Counted from the stretch's first letter, positions 17,701 through 25,795 are shown. The stretch is DNA of 64,000 bases from CAWDXG01 sp963822115 (GCA_963822115.1 CAWGGM010000008.1:496001-560000); one strand, 5' to 3'. Program-made: numbers and translations. Notes: a model not told the origin generated them from the letters alone.

Positions 17701-17844
17701 TTCACGCCGCCGGCCAACAGCGGGACCTGGGCGGACCTGGGCACACTGACTGTGAAACCTGCGGCGGGCGCAGTGCTCTGCCAGCCGCTGCCGTCGAGCT
17801 GGCAGACGCCAACCATCCACCTGACCGGCACGGCCAGCAAGTAG
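14707..17844 (+). CDS. Giant lipoprotein with Gly-rich tether and choice-of-anchor D / Ig-like repeats
   Basis: 1045 residues. A signal peptide and lipobox (GGTLGC, Cys32) lead into an extraordinarily regular Gly-rich tether (about residues 50-155). After that come roughly eight Ig-like modules of about 100-120 residues. Each opens with a pattern such as VDCGASAGGSQTFSISNTG, VDFGGNSCGGSAPGTKTFTL or VKFGLVNCGATASPQQI and contains 'N.GNA' turns. These fit the choice-of-anchor D / HYDIN-like family. It is probably an extracellular, surface-displayed structural or adhesive protein. The ATG at 14707 has a good ribosome site. A strong hairpin terminator follows. Confidence 0.82.
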   Translation: MTLGSRVGTARWAVLARLSLAAALACGGTLGCGGSGNSNIPNGTPDAGDGGGFGGSGGFAGSGGFAGSGGFAGSGGFAGSGGIGGGGGFAGSGGFAGSGGFAGSGGIGGGGGAAGSDAGIDGSSGSGGTAGADAGVGGSAGAAGADAGSDASTSSPVASFSTSTIAVGNVDCGASAGGSQTFSISNTGNAPLDVTATVNGTVFSASPTSLTVAAGSSGTITITAVVPSSATAGSTLTGSMALTTNDPNNASATIPLSAIATGATLAWGTSSPTSANFGVQKLNVAATAIGLTLVNSGNAAASVSFGAPSDSQFSLSPSTATIAASSQASLSAGFTPTTTTSSTATSAFTVTGAVCGTSLSSLSFAGQGGTGDVTGWPTGSVDFGGNSCGGSAPGTKTFTLTNAGSVAAHITKVTFGGYAGYTSSAAAGATIPAGGSLVVTLSAPAIPYPSAVPGNFGGSVTYTTDVAGDSPHQVNLTEHAVGAILAWDTTATSNFGNFGTVPAGTNANQGFAVVNNGNADANVALVAGTPFSVKPATFTVAGGNKQSDTATFSPQTYGNFTGTLAMTTTSGLCRPLPNDISLTGTGQAGGISLSTQSLAFTVDCGKQAAAQKLTLKNPGNAPFDWSAQLPNGTNSDTKYAFSPSSGTIAASGSVTITVTPAAMPQYPGSTDPATFADSITITTNIPNDIAHKVSLSETPLGDILSVKPTSLSFGSQPVSTKTNAQTFVVVNAANKGSATAKVTLTSSDATAFPVTPTSTTADPGSTSAAVSVEFDAPAAPGSYSSNITLATTDVLCAKLPAGVKATGTATKAGPVYDPPAQVKFGLVNCGATASPQQITASNTGSQSYTITSLTLGNGSSSYFSVAMSPTNGVVDPGKTVTITVTPKGIPQTVASVPDTATYSDTLTIKTNANVASPDTTLSLDMGAQGVIISNALASTDWNFGTVSFGTTGVFNNLIRNDGNQDAVVTLDGMYYPTIFGLMGQPVEIIPGATTLSGTFTPPANSGTWADLGTLTVKPAAGAVLCQPLPSSWQTPTIHLTGTASK
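14860..15042 (+). repeat. 18-bp tandem coding repeats (GGFAGS units)
   Basis: Within the giant lipoprotein gene, near-identical 18-bp units (GGCGGCTTTGCCGGCAGC and single-base variants) are arrayed in tandem and encode GGFAGS. A GGIGGG unit interrupts them and recurs after a second block of three units, so part of the array looks like a higher-order duplication. Such tracts are prone to in-frame expansion and contraction by slippage. Confidence 0.85.
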
Positions 17845-17858
17845 ACCGGCAGAACAAC

Positions 17859-17893
17859 CCCATCACGGCGCAGGCCTACTGCGCCGTGATGGG
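17859..17893. terminator. Perfect 14-bp stem between convergent genes
   Basis: CCCATCACGGCGCA (17859-17872) pairs exactly with TGCGCCGTGATGGG (17880-17893) across a 7-nt loop. It lies 14 nt after the giant lipoprotein stop and 35 nt after the end of the convergent yqeY-like gene. That suits a bidirectional terminator, although no T-tract follows on either side. Confidence 0.65.
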
Positions 17894-17928
17894 TAGCTCC
17901 CTCGGCGCTAGCGGCGCGTTCTACACGG

Positions 17929-18366
17929 TCAGCCCGGCCCGCGCAGCGTGCGGACGGCCTGGGCGACGTCCTTGCCGTCGACCTCGGCGCCACTGACTTT
18001 GAGGTGCTTCATCGCGACGCCGGTGCCCTGGCCGTCGTTGCCGGCGGCGCGGATCGCGTCGGCGACCGGCGCCAGTGCGGCGACGATCTCGTCCACCGAC
18101 AGCGACCTGGGCAGCAGCTCCTGCAGGATGGCAATCTCGCCTTCGAGTGTGGCTCTCTGCTCGGCGTCGCTCGCGGCTTCCAGCGTCTCGCGGTTCGACT
18201 TGATCAGCTTCTTGACGATCTTCGCCGCTAGCGCGTCATCCGCCTTGGTGCCGCGCGCCTCCTCGGTCTGGATCTCGCCCAGCGCAACGCGCAGGACCTC
18301 CTTCTCGAGGGTGTTGCCGGCTTTCATTGCCGCGTGGATACGCTTCTTGATTTCGTCGACGAGCAC
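17929..18366 (-). CDS. GatB/YqeY family protein
   Basis: 145 residues, the usual size of the stand-alone YqeY family, which resembles the tRNA-binding tail domain of the amidotransferase subunit GatB. Supporting segments are EKEVLRVALGEIQTEEA, IVKKLIKSNRETLEAA, EIAILQELLPRSLS and GVAMKHLKVSG. The start is a GTG at 18366; the next in-frame Met would delete the first helix. It is divergent from the kinase gene. The cellular function of YqeY proteins remains unclear. Confidence 0.88.
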   Translation of the reverse strand: MLVDEIKKRIHAAMKAGNTLEKEVLRVALGEIQTEEARGTKADDALAAKIVKKLIKSNRETLEAASDAEQRATLEGEIAILQELLPRSLSVDEIVAALAPVADAIRAAGNDGQGTGVAMKHLKVSGAEVDGKDVAQAVRTLRGPG

Positions 18367-18519
18367 GCCGCGAGCCTAGCGCGCGTGGCCGGCCCGGGCC
18401 CCGGTTTTCTACCGCGGGGCGGCCGGCTGGGGCTGTGTGGCACGCAGCTTGCTGGAATCAGCCCAATCCCACCGCCGGGCACGCGCCAGGTGGGTGGAAT
18501 ACCAAGGCAGATCCGACCC

Positions 18520-19944
18520 ATGTCCGCGTTGCTAGCTGAAGCATTGGATACCACGGTGCTCGCCGATAGTGGCACCATCGGCACACCCCGGCTGTCGTCC
18601 CGCGTCGACCGCTGGATCGGGATGCGGCTGGACCACTTCGACGTGGAGCGGGCTCTGGGCCGCGGCGGTATGGGCGCGGTGTTCCTGGCCACCGACCGCT
18701 CGCTGGAGCGCCGCGTGGCGCTCAAGGTGCTGCCCGACGAGCTCGCCGACGAGCCGCATCTGCAGGAGCGCTTCACCCGCGAGGCGCGCGCGCAGGCGCG
18801 CCTCAACTCACCACACGTGGTCCACATCTACTACGTCGGACGCGCACCGACGCCCCGCAGCGGGCACTCGTCGCTCTTTTTCGCCATGGAACTGGTCGAG
18901 GGCGGCTCGCTCGAACGCTGGCTCGATGACGGCGAGCGACTCGACCCCGAGCGCGCACGGCAGTTGATGATCGAAGTGGCACGCGGGCTCCGCGACGCGC
19001 AGGAAGCGGGCATCATCCATCGCGACATCAAGCCGAGCAATCTGCTGCTCGACCGGGGCGGGCACATCAAGATTGCCGACTTCGGCGTAGCCAAGCCGGT
19101 CGACGACGCGGACCCGAGCATCACGCTGAAGGGCGCGGTGGTCGGTACGCCGCTGTACATGGCCCCCGAGCAGGCGCGCGGCGACGACGTCGATCAACGC
19201 AGCGACATGTACGCGCTCGGTTGCACCTTCTACCACCTGCTGGCGGGACAACCGCCGTTCGACGGCGCCACGCCGCTGGCTGTCGTGTCCGGCCATCTGT
19301 GCCAGCCGCCGCGGCCGCTCGCCGAGCTGGCTCCCCATGTACCGAAATCGCTCTCGACGCTCATCGCGCGCCTGATGCACAAGGAGCCGTCCGGGCGCTA
19401 CGCCGACTACGACGCGCTGATCGCCGATCTCGAAGCCGCGGCGCCGAAGCGGAAGCAGCACGCGGGCTTCTGGACGCGCAGCGCCGCCGTCGGTGTGGAT
19501 CTGGGACTGGCCGGGACGCTGATCGGTCTCATCGGCTGGCCGGCGCTGCCGCTGCACATCGCCTACGTGACGCTCGCGCACGCGCACGGCGGCCAGACGC
19601 TCGGCAAGTACCTGCTCCGCCTGCGCGTGCGGCGCACGGACGGCAGCTCGCTCAGCCTCGGGCGCTCGGTGGCTCGCACCGTGATGAGCCTGTGGCTGCC
19701 TTTCCTGGTGGGACTGGTGATCCTTCTCACGCAGGGCACGAGCACGCTGGAACAGATCATCGACCACATGCAGCCTGCCCAGCTCGACGCTTTCCGGTCG
19801 CTGGTCGTCGCGGTCGCGATCGGCAATCTGCTTCTGACGCTGCTCTGGCTCGCGGGGCTGGCGCTGGCCGCGTTCCACCCGCAGAAGCGCGCCGCGCACG
19901 ATCTCGTCGTCGGCTCGGAAGTGATCTACCGGCTCGAGGCGTGA
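18520..19944 (+). CDS. Ser/Thr protein kinase with C-terminal RDD membrane domain
   Basis: 474 residues from the ATG at 18520; an upstream extension of 62 codons shows no domain. The Hanks-type kinase domain (about 40-305) has the Gly loop GRGGMGAVF, the ATP-binding Lys in VALKVL (Lys69), HRDIKPSN (catalytic Asp169), DFG (Asp187) and GTPLYMAPEQARG, so it should be active. Residues about 320-474 are an RDD-type membrane module: FWTRSAAVGVDLGL, GQTLGKYLLRLRV, then hydrophobic helices. The kinase is therefore cytoplasmic and tethered by the RDD region, without an extracellular sensor. Its targets are unknown. Confidence 0.9.
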   Translation: MSALLAEALDTTVLADSGTIGTPRLSSRVDRWIGMRLDHFDVERALGRGGMGAVFLATDRSLERRVALKVLPDELADEPHLQERFTREARAQARLNSPHVVHIYYVGRAPTPRSGHSSLFFAMELVEGGSLERWLDDGERLDPERARQLMIEVARGLRDAQEAGIIHRDIKPSNLLLDRGGHIKIADFGVAKPVDDADPSITLKGAVVGTPLYMAPEQARGDDVDQRSDMYALGCTFYHLLAGQPPFDGATPLAVVSGHLCQPPRPLAELAPHVPKSLSTLIARLMHKEPSGRYADYDALIADLEAAAPKRKQHAGFWTRSAAVGVDLGLAGTLIGLIGWPALPLHIAYVTLAHAHGGQTLGKYLLRLRVRRTDGSSLSLGRSVARTVMSLWLPFLVGLVILLTQGTSTLEQIIDHMQPAQLDAFRSLVVAVAIGNLLLTLLWLAGLALAAFHPQKRAAHDLVVGSEVIYRLEA

Positions 19945-19966
19945 AGCCGCCTGCGCGCAGCCCTGT

Positions 19967-20602
19967 CTAGCGATACTCGAACAGATCGAGCTCGTGCAGC
20001 GTAGCGCGAGCGGGGCCGGACAGCGGAGCGCGCACGCGCCAGCCGATGTTGCCGAAGCCGAACATGCTGTCGACAGCGGTGGTGACCAGACGGCCGTTGA
20101 TCGCGATCTGCAGCACCGAGTCGGCGAAGCGCGCTTCGATCTCGTTCGGTTGTCCCGGGCCTTGCAGCGCCGCCTCGTTCTCGAACGGCCGCACGATGCG
20201 CACGTCCTCGAGCTCGTCGTGCCATAGCACGCTGATCAGCTGGAACGCGCGGTAGCCGGGCTCCGCGCGCACCTCGTAGGCGGAGCAGTAGCCGTCGCCG
20301 TCCTTGCCGTTCTGGTTGGTGCGGAACAAGAGACTCACCGAGCCCACGTCCCAGGCTGTGAATCGCAGTACCGCACAGCCGTTGCGCACGGCTGGCCCCA
20401 TGGATCCCCAGCACACCTTGCGCGGCTCTGCCGTCACGAGCTCGCCCTTCCTGCCGAACTCGAAGTCCGCGAGCCGCGGGCCGCGACCGATCTCGGGGAT
20501 GCCGCCGGTCCACGTCAGCGGGGCGCGGCAGTAGGCGCAGAACGCGTCGCCGAACTGTACGGGCGCGCCGCAGAACGAGCAGGTCATCACGCGCGGGTTC
20601 AT
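19967..20602 (-). CDS. Zinc-ribbon protein with lectin/glucanase-like fold (paralogue B)
   Basis: 211 residues. A four-cysteine ribbon opens the protein: CSFCGAP at residues 8-14, then CAYCRAP at 22-28. A beta-rich domain follows that looks like a concanavalin A-like (3-keto-glucoside hydrolase/DUF1080-style) fold, with LQIAINGRLVTTAVD and FGFGNIGWRV. It has no signal peptide, so it should be cytoplasmic despite a fold common in secreted proteins. The ATG overlaps the stop of the upstream paralogue (ATGA), so the two are coupled. The function is unknown. Confidence 0.65.
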   Translation of the reverse strand: MNPRVMTCSFCGAPVQFGDAFCAYCRAPLTWTGGIPEIGRGPRLADFEFGRKGELVTAEPRKVCWGSMGPAVRNGCAVLRFTAWDVGSVSLLFRTNQNGKDGDGYCSAYEVRAEPGYRAFQLISVLWHDELEDVRIVRPFENEAALQGPGQPNEIEARFADSVLQIAINGRLVTTAVDSMFGFGNIGWRVRAPLSGPARATLHELDLFEYR

Positions 20603-21408
20603 GCCGTCACCGTCCACACGTCGAATCCCTGCAAGAGCACCCTGAACGAGCAGTCCGGAGGTCCGCGACGCTCGGTGTAGCCGGACCCGACGTGGATGCC
20701 GACCTTGCCGAAGCCGCCGACCGCGTCGTGCGCGGCGCCGACGTAGGCGCCGTTGACCCACGCCTGGAAAGTCGGACCGTGGACGCGCAGCTCGAGCACG
20801 TTCTGTCGCCCCAGTGGCGCGATGGCGGGGTGGGCGACCGGCGCGATCAGCTCGGCGCCCTCGTCGTCGCCGACCGTGCGCACCAGCTTGACGGTGGCGG
20901 CCTCCGGATCGAGCACGAGCCGGTAGCCGAAGCGGCTCGGGAGCTCCAGCTCTTCCAGGTCGGCGTACTTGTTGGTCGCCCAGCGGAAGGCGATGCCCGG
21001 ACGCACGCGCGGATCCTCGGCCAACACGACCAACCGGACTATTCCGTCACGCAACGCGAGCCTCGGCTCGAGTAGCTCAACGTCGCCCGGCATGTAGCCG
21101 GAGACAACGCTGCCGTTGTCCGCCGGGTCCACGTGCCACGCGAACTCGTACTTCGCGTACTCGGACACGGAAGGCTTGTGGTTCTTTCCGAAAAGGAGGT
21201 TCTTCTTGCCGTGTTCGCGCGATGGACAGCCGAGCGGGGGTTGGCGCGACAGGTCGAGCGAGAGCAGGCACTCGCCGGGCTTGATCGCCGGAAAGGACGG
21301 CGCGTAGCGGCCATCCGGCGTCCGTTCGAGCCTCACCTCGCAGTAGGGACAGTGGTTCGGAACGGCGGAGGGCAGCTTGCCCCGGCACACAGGACAGAGA
21401 GTTTCCAA
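20599..21408 (-). CDS. Zinc-ribbon protein with lectin/glucanase-like fold (paralogue A)
   Basis: 269 residues. The likely start is TTG at 21408, because no in-frame ATG or GTG lies upstream and any later start would cut the ribbon. The ribbon is CPVCRGK (Cys5/Cys8) and CPYCEV (Cys20/Cys23). The rest is beta-rich and parallels the neighbouring gene: FQAWVNGAYVGAAHD and GGFGKVGIHVGSG line up with its NGRLV and FGFGNIGW segments, so the two are tandem paralogues. It lies 95 nt downstream of the glycyl-radical activase on the same strand and could be in the same transcript. The function is unknown. Confidence 0.62.
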   Translation of the reverse strand: METLCPVCRGKLPSAVPNHCPYCEVRLERTPDGRYAPSFPAIKPGECLLSLDLSRQPPLGCPSREHGKKNLLFGKNHKPSVSEYAKYEFAWHVDPADNGSVVSGYMPGDVELLEPRLALRDGIVRLVVLAEDPRVRPGIAFRWATNKYADLEELELPSRFGYRLVLDPEAATVKLVRTVGDDEGAELIAPVAHPAIAPLGRQNVLELRVHGPTFQAWVNGAYVGAAHDAVGGFGKVGIHVGSGYTERRGPPDCSFRVLLQGFDVWTVTA

Positions 21409-21503
21409 GCGAGCGGCGCAACACCGGTTCGGGCCAGCGTATTCCCGGCACGAGGTAGAAATGTCGGGCTGCGTGGTGTGGAAGCCCGGGCGCCGGGCGC
21501 AAC

Positions 21504-22409
21504 TCAGCTGCGCGCGAGCCGCACGCCTTCATCCTCGAGCTGCCGCGCGGCGGCTTGCAGCTCTGTTTCGCTCGGTGGCGCGACGGCCGCGTAGGCGTAC
21601 GGCGCGCCGTGAAGACCGGCCTTGCCGGTCGCTAGCCGGTGGAACGCTTGCAGCGTCACGGCAGGGACCCGCGGCATGCGCCGCAGCAGACGCGCGATCG
21701 CGCCCAGATCCTCCGCGCCGGTGTTGAAGCCCGGAACCAGCGTCAGGCGCAGCTCGAGCTCCACGTCGCTTGCCAGTAGCGCTTCGAGGTTGTCGAGGAT
21801 CGAGCTCGCATCGACGCCCAGGCGCTCGCGCAGCACGTCCGGATCGCCGTGTTTGAGATCGAACAGCACCAGATCCGCGCGCTCGGCCAGGAGCGGCACG
21901 TGGCGCGAGGGCCAGAGGCCCGCGGTCTCCACCGCGACGTGGATCTTCTCCGCCGCAAGTCGCGCCGCGCACTCGAACACGAAGTCCGCTTGTTGCAGCG
22001 GTTCGCCGCCGGAGAACGTGACGCCGCCACCGGTGCCGGCGAAGAAGTCCGCGTCCACGGCGAGCTCGCGCACCAGCTCGTCGACCGTCACGTCCCTGCC
22101 GATCAGGCGCCGAGCGCCGGAGGGACAGACCTCGACGCAGCGACCGCAGGCGTCGCAGCGCTCGCGCCAGGCGTCCGGCTCGTCGAGCGTCCAGGCACCG
22201 GGATTGTCCGGGCAAACCTCGACGCAGCTGCCGCAGTGAATGCAGCGCGCGGCATCGAACGCGATCGCGGCGCGGCGTGAAAGGCCCTCCGGGTTGTGGC
22301 ACCAGGGGCAGCCGAGCGCGCAGCCCTTGAGGAACACGACCGTGCGCAGCCCCGGGCCGTCGTGGACGCAGCCCTTCGAGACGTTGAAGATGCGCCCGAG
22401 CAGTGTCAC
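21504..22409 (-). CDS. Glycyl-radical enzyme activating enzyme (radical SAM)
   Basis: A 301-residue activase that uses S-adenosylmethionine and an iron-sulfur cluster to install the glycyl radical on its partner. The radical SAM motif CALGCPWC has Cys30, Cys34 and Cys37. It is preceded by KGCVHDGPGLRTVVF, the standard activase opening. An insert carries two ferredoxin-type clusters, CIHCGSCVEVC (56-66) and CDACGRCVEVC (85-95). That insert is present in activases of the dehydratase/decarboxylase branch and absent from pyruvate formate-lyase activase. GGVTFSGGEPLQQ and VAVETAGLWP are also present. The GTG start at 22409 overlaps the enzyme's stop (GTGA). Confidence 0.92.
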   Translation of the reverse strand: MTLLGRIFNVSKGCVHDGPGLRTVVFLKGCALGCPWCHNPEGLSRRAAIAFDAARCIHCGSCVEVCPDNPGAWTLDEPDAWRERCDACGRCVEVCPSGARRLIGRDVTVDELVRELAVDADFFAGTGGGVTFSGGEPLQQADFVFECAARLAAEKIHVAVETAGLWPSRHVPLLAERADLVLFDLKHGDPDVLRERLGVDASSILDNLEALLASDVELELRLTLVPGFNTGAEDLGAIARLLRRMPRVPAVTLQAFHRLATGKAGLHGAPYAYAAVAPPSETELQAAARQLEDEGVRLARS

Positions 22410-24982
22410 GCGCTCCCGAACTCCGCACGCGTGATGATGTCGTCCTGGATCGAGCGTCCCAGATCGGTGAAGCACGCGGAGTAGCCGCTCACCTTGACGA
22501 TCAGGTCGCGGTAGCGCTCCGGGTGGCGCTGTGCATCCCGGAGCGTCTCGCTCGAGACGAAGTTCGGCTGCAGGTGCATGCCGCCGAGCGCAAAGTACGT
22601 CTTGAGCATTGCGACGAAGGTGTCGAGGCCGCGCGCGTCCTTGATGAAGCCCGGGTGGAAGCGGATATTGAGCGCGATGCCCGACGAGGCCTGCTCGGCG
22701 GGGATCTTCGCTGCGCTGCGCATGCCGGCATGCGGGCCGCCCGTGGGCTTCACCAGGTTCGAAGGCGACACGCCGTTGGAGATAGGCGCCCCGCGCCGCC
22801 GTCCGTCGGGGGTCGCGCCGAGGAACAGGCCGTCCACCACGTGGTTGCCCAGCGAGAAGTAGGCGACGCGATAGCGCCCCCCGCGCACGTTCTTCCGGTC
22901 CTTCAGCTGCGCGTGGATGCGATCGACGACGCGCAGCGCCAGGGCGTCGGCTTCCGCGTTGCCCGTGCCGTACTTCGGCGTCTCCTTGATGATGCGCTGG
23001 CGGAGCGGCTCGTGCCCCTCGAAGTCCGACAGCACGATCTCGACCAGTTCCTGAAGACCCACCTCGCGCCGCTCGTACACGAAGCGCTTGATCGCGAGCA
23101 GCGAGTCCACCAGCGTGCCGAGGCCGCGCACGTCGACGGAGGTGAAGTCGTACTTCGCGCCGCCGCTGGTGATGTCCTTGGCGCTCTGGATGCAGCCGTC
23201 GATCAGCGCAGAGACGTAGGGCGCGGGCAGCCGCTCCTGATGGGCCAGATCCTTGGCTGCGATGGCACGGACCATCACGTCGAGCTGGTAGGACAGCTGG
23301 CGATCGAGTCCCGCCATCAGCCCCTCGAAGCTGTCGAAGCTTCGCGGCTCGCCACTCCGGTAGCCCGGCTGCTGCCCGGGCGACGGCGGCGGGAATGCGC
23401 CGTTCGTGAGCGTGAGCAGCAGCGCGGCGGGCAGCACGAAATCGTGTCCGGCCACGCAGCCCTGGGTGTCGGACTGCCCGCAGGTCTCCACGCAACCGAC
23501 GATGGTGTAGTTGCGCGCGTCCTCTTCGGTGTAGCCGTCGGCGCACAAGCCATCGACGATCACGTCGTCGTTGTAGAAAGCGATGCCATTGGTGCGCCGG
23601 AAGACCGCGCTCGCGCGCCGTGCGAAGTCCGGCGGCGTTCCGGGGTGGAGGCGCACGCACAGCTGGTTCACCGTGCCGCCCATCTGGGCGTAGGCATCGA
23701 GCACCAGCGCGGACAGCTCGTTCGTGCCGTCGCCGCCGTCCGGCACGAGGCCGCCGATGGTCACGCAGTGCTGGCTGTTGCCGAGCACCGCATTCGACTC
23801 CATGCCGACCTCGGGCGTCGGGCTCACGTTGGCCGACAGCTTGAGGAAATACTCCTGCACCAGCGCGATGGCGTCGGTGCGCGAGAGCACGCCGCTGTCC
23901 ACGTCCTGGCGGTAGAGCGAGTACAGGTACTGGTCGATCCGCCCGACACCGAAGACGTCCATCGTTCCGAACTGGATCTCGCCCACCGCCTGGGTCATCC
24001 ACGCCGACTGCAGCGCCTCGTGGAAGCTCCGTGCCGGCTGGCGCGGGACGTGGCGGCAGTTGGCTGCGATGCTCTCGAGCCGGCGGCGCTCCTCCGCGCT
24101 CTTTGCATTCTTCGCCTGGGCCTCGGCGAGCTCGGCGAAGCGCGCCGCGTAGCGCATGGCGGCCTCGAGGCTGATGACTACCGCTTCGAGGAAGGCCTGA
24201 GCGCGCGCGTCGGTGGGCTGTTCCGCGCGCAGCTCTTCGAGTCGCGCCTGCGCCCGCCGCACGAGCTCGTCCATGCCGAGCTCGATCACCCGGTCGAGGC
24301 CGATCGTCAGGTGGCCCTGCACGTCGTGGCAATAGACGGCGGGTGTCGGGTTCGCGTACGCCAGCTCGAAGCGCAGCGCGCGCATTTCCTTGAGTCGCCG
24401 CACACTGGGGCGCGCGCGCAGGTTGGCGCCGAGGATCTTCTTCAGGCTGTCCTTGCCCACGTAGCGGACGAAGCGGACCCCGTCGATCCAACCGCGCGGA
24501 GTCGGCCGGGTGGAGACGATGCCGGCGTCGCGCCATTTCTCCGCCTTGAGATCGTGAAGCGTCCGTCCGTCCCAGTAGGGCACGATCTCCTCGCGGAAGC
24601 AGCGGCGATCCTCTTCCGACATGCGAAAAGGTCTGGCCTTGTCGTCCAGCACGTCCAGCTCCATCTGCAGGACGCGCAGGAAGTCACCGCGGTCCACCGA
24701 CAGCGGCGTGGACAGGAAGCGCTCGGTCTTCGTCCCGACGAGGTGCTCGTCCGGGTAGATGAAGATCTGCTGCTTTTCGAGCGTTCGCTCGAGCGCCCGC
24801 GCACCGCGCAACGCCGGGTCGAGCCCGACGGTTTCCCGGTAGACCTCGGTGTAGTAGCGGGCGCGCGCCAGACAGATCTCGTAGTCGGCATCCAGCAGAC
24901 GCTGCTTGAGCCGCCGGATGCGCGGCGAAAGCTCCTGGCGCGGCTCGGCCGGAACCTGGACGGAAGGCGCTGCGCTGGTCAC
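22406..24982 (-). CDS. Glycyl-radical enzyme (PFL-like; dehydratase/decarboxylase/lyase branch)
   Basis: 858 residues from a GTG at 24982 that overlaps the crotonase stop. The active-site cysteine sits in GCVETC (Cys497, with Glu499). The Cys-x-Glu arrangement is known from dehydratase, C-N/C-S lyase and arylacetate decarboxylase members, and differs from the CC pair of pyruvate formate-lyase. The C-terminal radical loop is KVSGYSACFTDLGRSIQDDI, with Gly833 as the expected radical. The N-terminal PFL domain is complete (for example FIYPDEHLVGTKTERFLS). An extra Cys501 follows the active site where Pro or other residues are more usual. The enzyme should be oxygen-sensitive. Its substrate is not predictable here. 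Confidence 0.92.
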   Translation of the reverse strand: MTSAAPSVQVPAEPRQELSPRIRRLKQRLLDADYEICLARARYYTEVYRETVGLDPALRGARALERTLEKQQIFIYPDEHLVGTKTERFLSTPLSVDRGDFLRVLQMELDVLDDKARPFRMSEEDRRCFREEIVPYWDGRTLHDLKAEKWRDAGIVSTRPTPRGWIDGVRFVRYVGKDSLKKILGANLRARPSVRRLKEMRALRFELAYANPTPAVYCHDVQGHLTIGLDRVIELGMDELVRRAQARLEELRAEQPTDARAQAFLEAVVISLEAAMRYAARFAELAEAQAKNAKSAEERRRLESIAANCRHVPRQPARSFHEALQSAWMTQAVGEIQFGTMDVFGVGRIDQYLYSLYRQDVDSGVLSRTDAIALVQEYFLKLSANVSPTPEVGMESNAVLGNSQHCVTIGGLVPDGGDGTNELSALVLDAYAQMGGTVNQLCVRLHPGTPPDFARRASAVFRRTNGIAFYNDDVIVDGLCADGYTEEDARNYTIVGCVETCGQSDTQGCVAGHDFVLPAALLLTLTNGAFPPPSPGQQPGYRSGEPRSFDSFEGLMAGLDRQLSYQLDVMVRAIAAKDLAHQERLPAPYVSALIDGCIQSAKDITSGGAKYDFTSVDVRGLGTLVDSLLAIKRFVYERREVGLQELVEIVLSDFEGHEPLRQRIIKETPKYGTGNAEADALALRVVDRIHAQLKDRKNVRGGRYRVAYFSLGNHVVDGLFLGATPDGRRRGAPISNGVSPSNLVKPTGGPHAGMRSAAKIPAEQASSGIALNIRFHPGFIKDARGLDTFVAMLKTYFALGGMHLQPNFVSSETLRDAQRHPERYRDLIVKVSGYSACFTDLGRSIQDDIITRAEFGSA

Positions 24983-25737
24983 GATCGACCTGCCGCGAGC
25001 TCGGCGATGCACATCGCCTGGTTGCGGTCCTCGAGGCGGATCGCGTCCTCGAGACTTGTGCCGCCGGTGTTCGCATCGAGCGCTTCCTTGGTCAGGCGCA
25101 GGCCCAGCGGCGACTTCTCCGCCAGCCGCCCGGCAAGACTCCGCGCTTGCGGTATCAGCTCCGACTCGTCGACGACCGACTGCAGAAATCCGATCCTCAG
25201 CGCCTCGTCGGCGGGCATGAAGTCGCCCGTCATCAGGTAGCGCGCGGCGTTGGCGGTTCCGACGGCGCGCGGCAGAAGCCACGACGAGCCCATGTCGGCG
25301 CCGCCCAGGCCGAGGTTGATGTACGCGGCCTGGAAGCGGGCAGCCGCTGTGCCGATGCGCATGTCGCAGGCCATGGCGAAGGAGAAGCCTGCGCCGACGG
25401 CCACGCCGTTGATGGCACCGATGATCGGCTGCGGACAGCGGCGCATGGCAAGGATCAATCCCGAGAAGGTGCGCTGCGCCTCGTAGGCCGCGCGCGGAGC
25501 GAGGCCGCTCGCCGGGTCCACGAGCGCCGGATCCTTGATGTCCATCCCGGCACAGAAACCGCGACCCGCGCCGGTCAGCACGATCACGCGCGTCTCGCTG
25601 TCGTACATGCGCTCGTCGAAGAACGCGTGGAGCTCGTCGCGCATGACGTGATTGACCGCGTTCAAGCACTGTGGTCGCTCGAGCGTCAGGATCGCGACCG
25701 GCCCCTCCTGCTCATGACGAAGCGTTTCGTAGCCCAT
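24979..25737 (-). CDS. Enoyl-CoA hydratase/isomerase (crotonase) family protein
   Basis: 252 residues, starting at ATG 25737 behind GGAGG. The crotonase fold is clear: VAILTLERPQCLNAVN, VIVLTGAGRGFCAGMDI (oxyanion loop), INGVAVGAGFSFAMACDM and LGLGGADMGSSWLLPRAVG. At the position of the first catalytic Glu of classical hydratases there is no acid (GAGFSF). The second position offers Asp in GADMG. This resembles isomerase or PaaG-type members more than true hydratases. The stop overlaps the start of the glycyl-radical enzyme, so the gene heads that operon. Confidence 0.88.
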   Translation of the reverse strand: MGYETLRHEQEGPVAILTLERPQCLNAVNHVMRDELHAFFDERMYDSETRVIVLTGAGRGFCAGMDIKDPALVDPASGLAPRAAYEAQRTFSGLILAMRRCPQPIIGAINGVAVGAGFSFAMACDMRIGTAAARFQAAYINLGLGGADMGSSWLLPRAVGTANAARYLMTGDFMPADEALRIGFLQSVVDESELIPQARSLAGRLAEKSPLGLRLTKEALDANTGGTSLEDAIRLEDRNQAMCIAELAAGRS

Positions 25738-25795
25738 GTCGATCCTCCGGCGTGTATTCTGGCCGAGGGGGATCCGCCCCGCAATGGAGGTGCTC

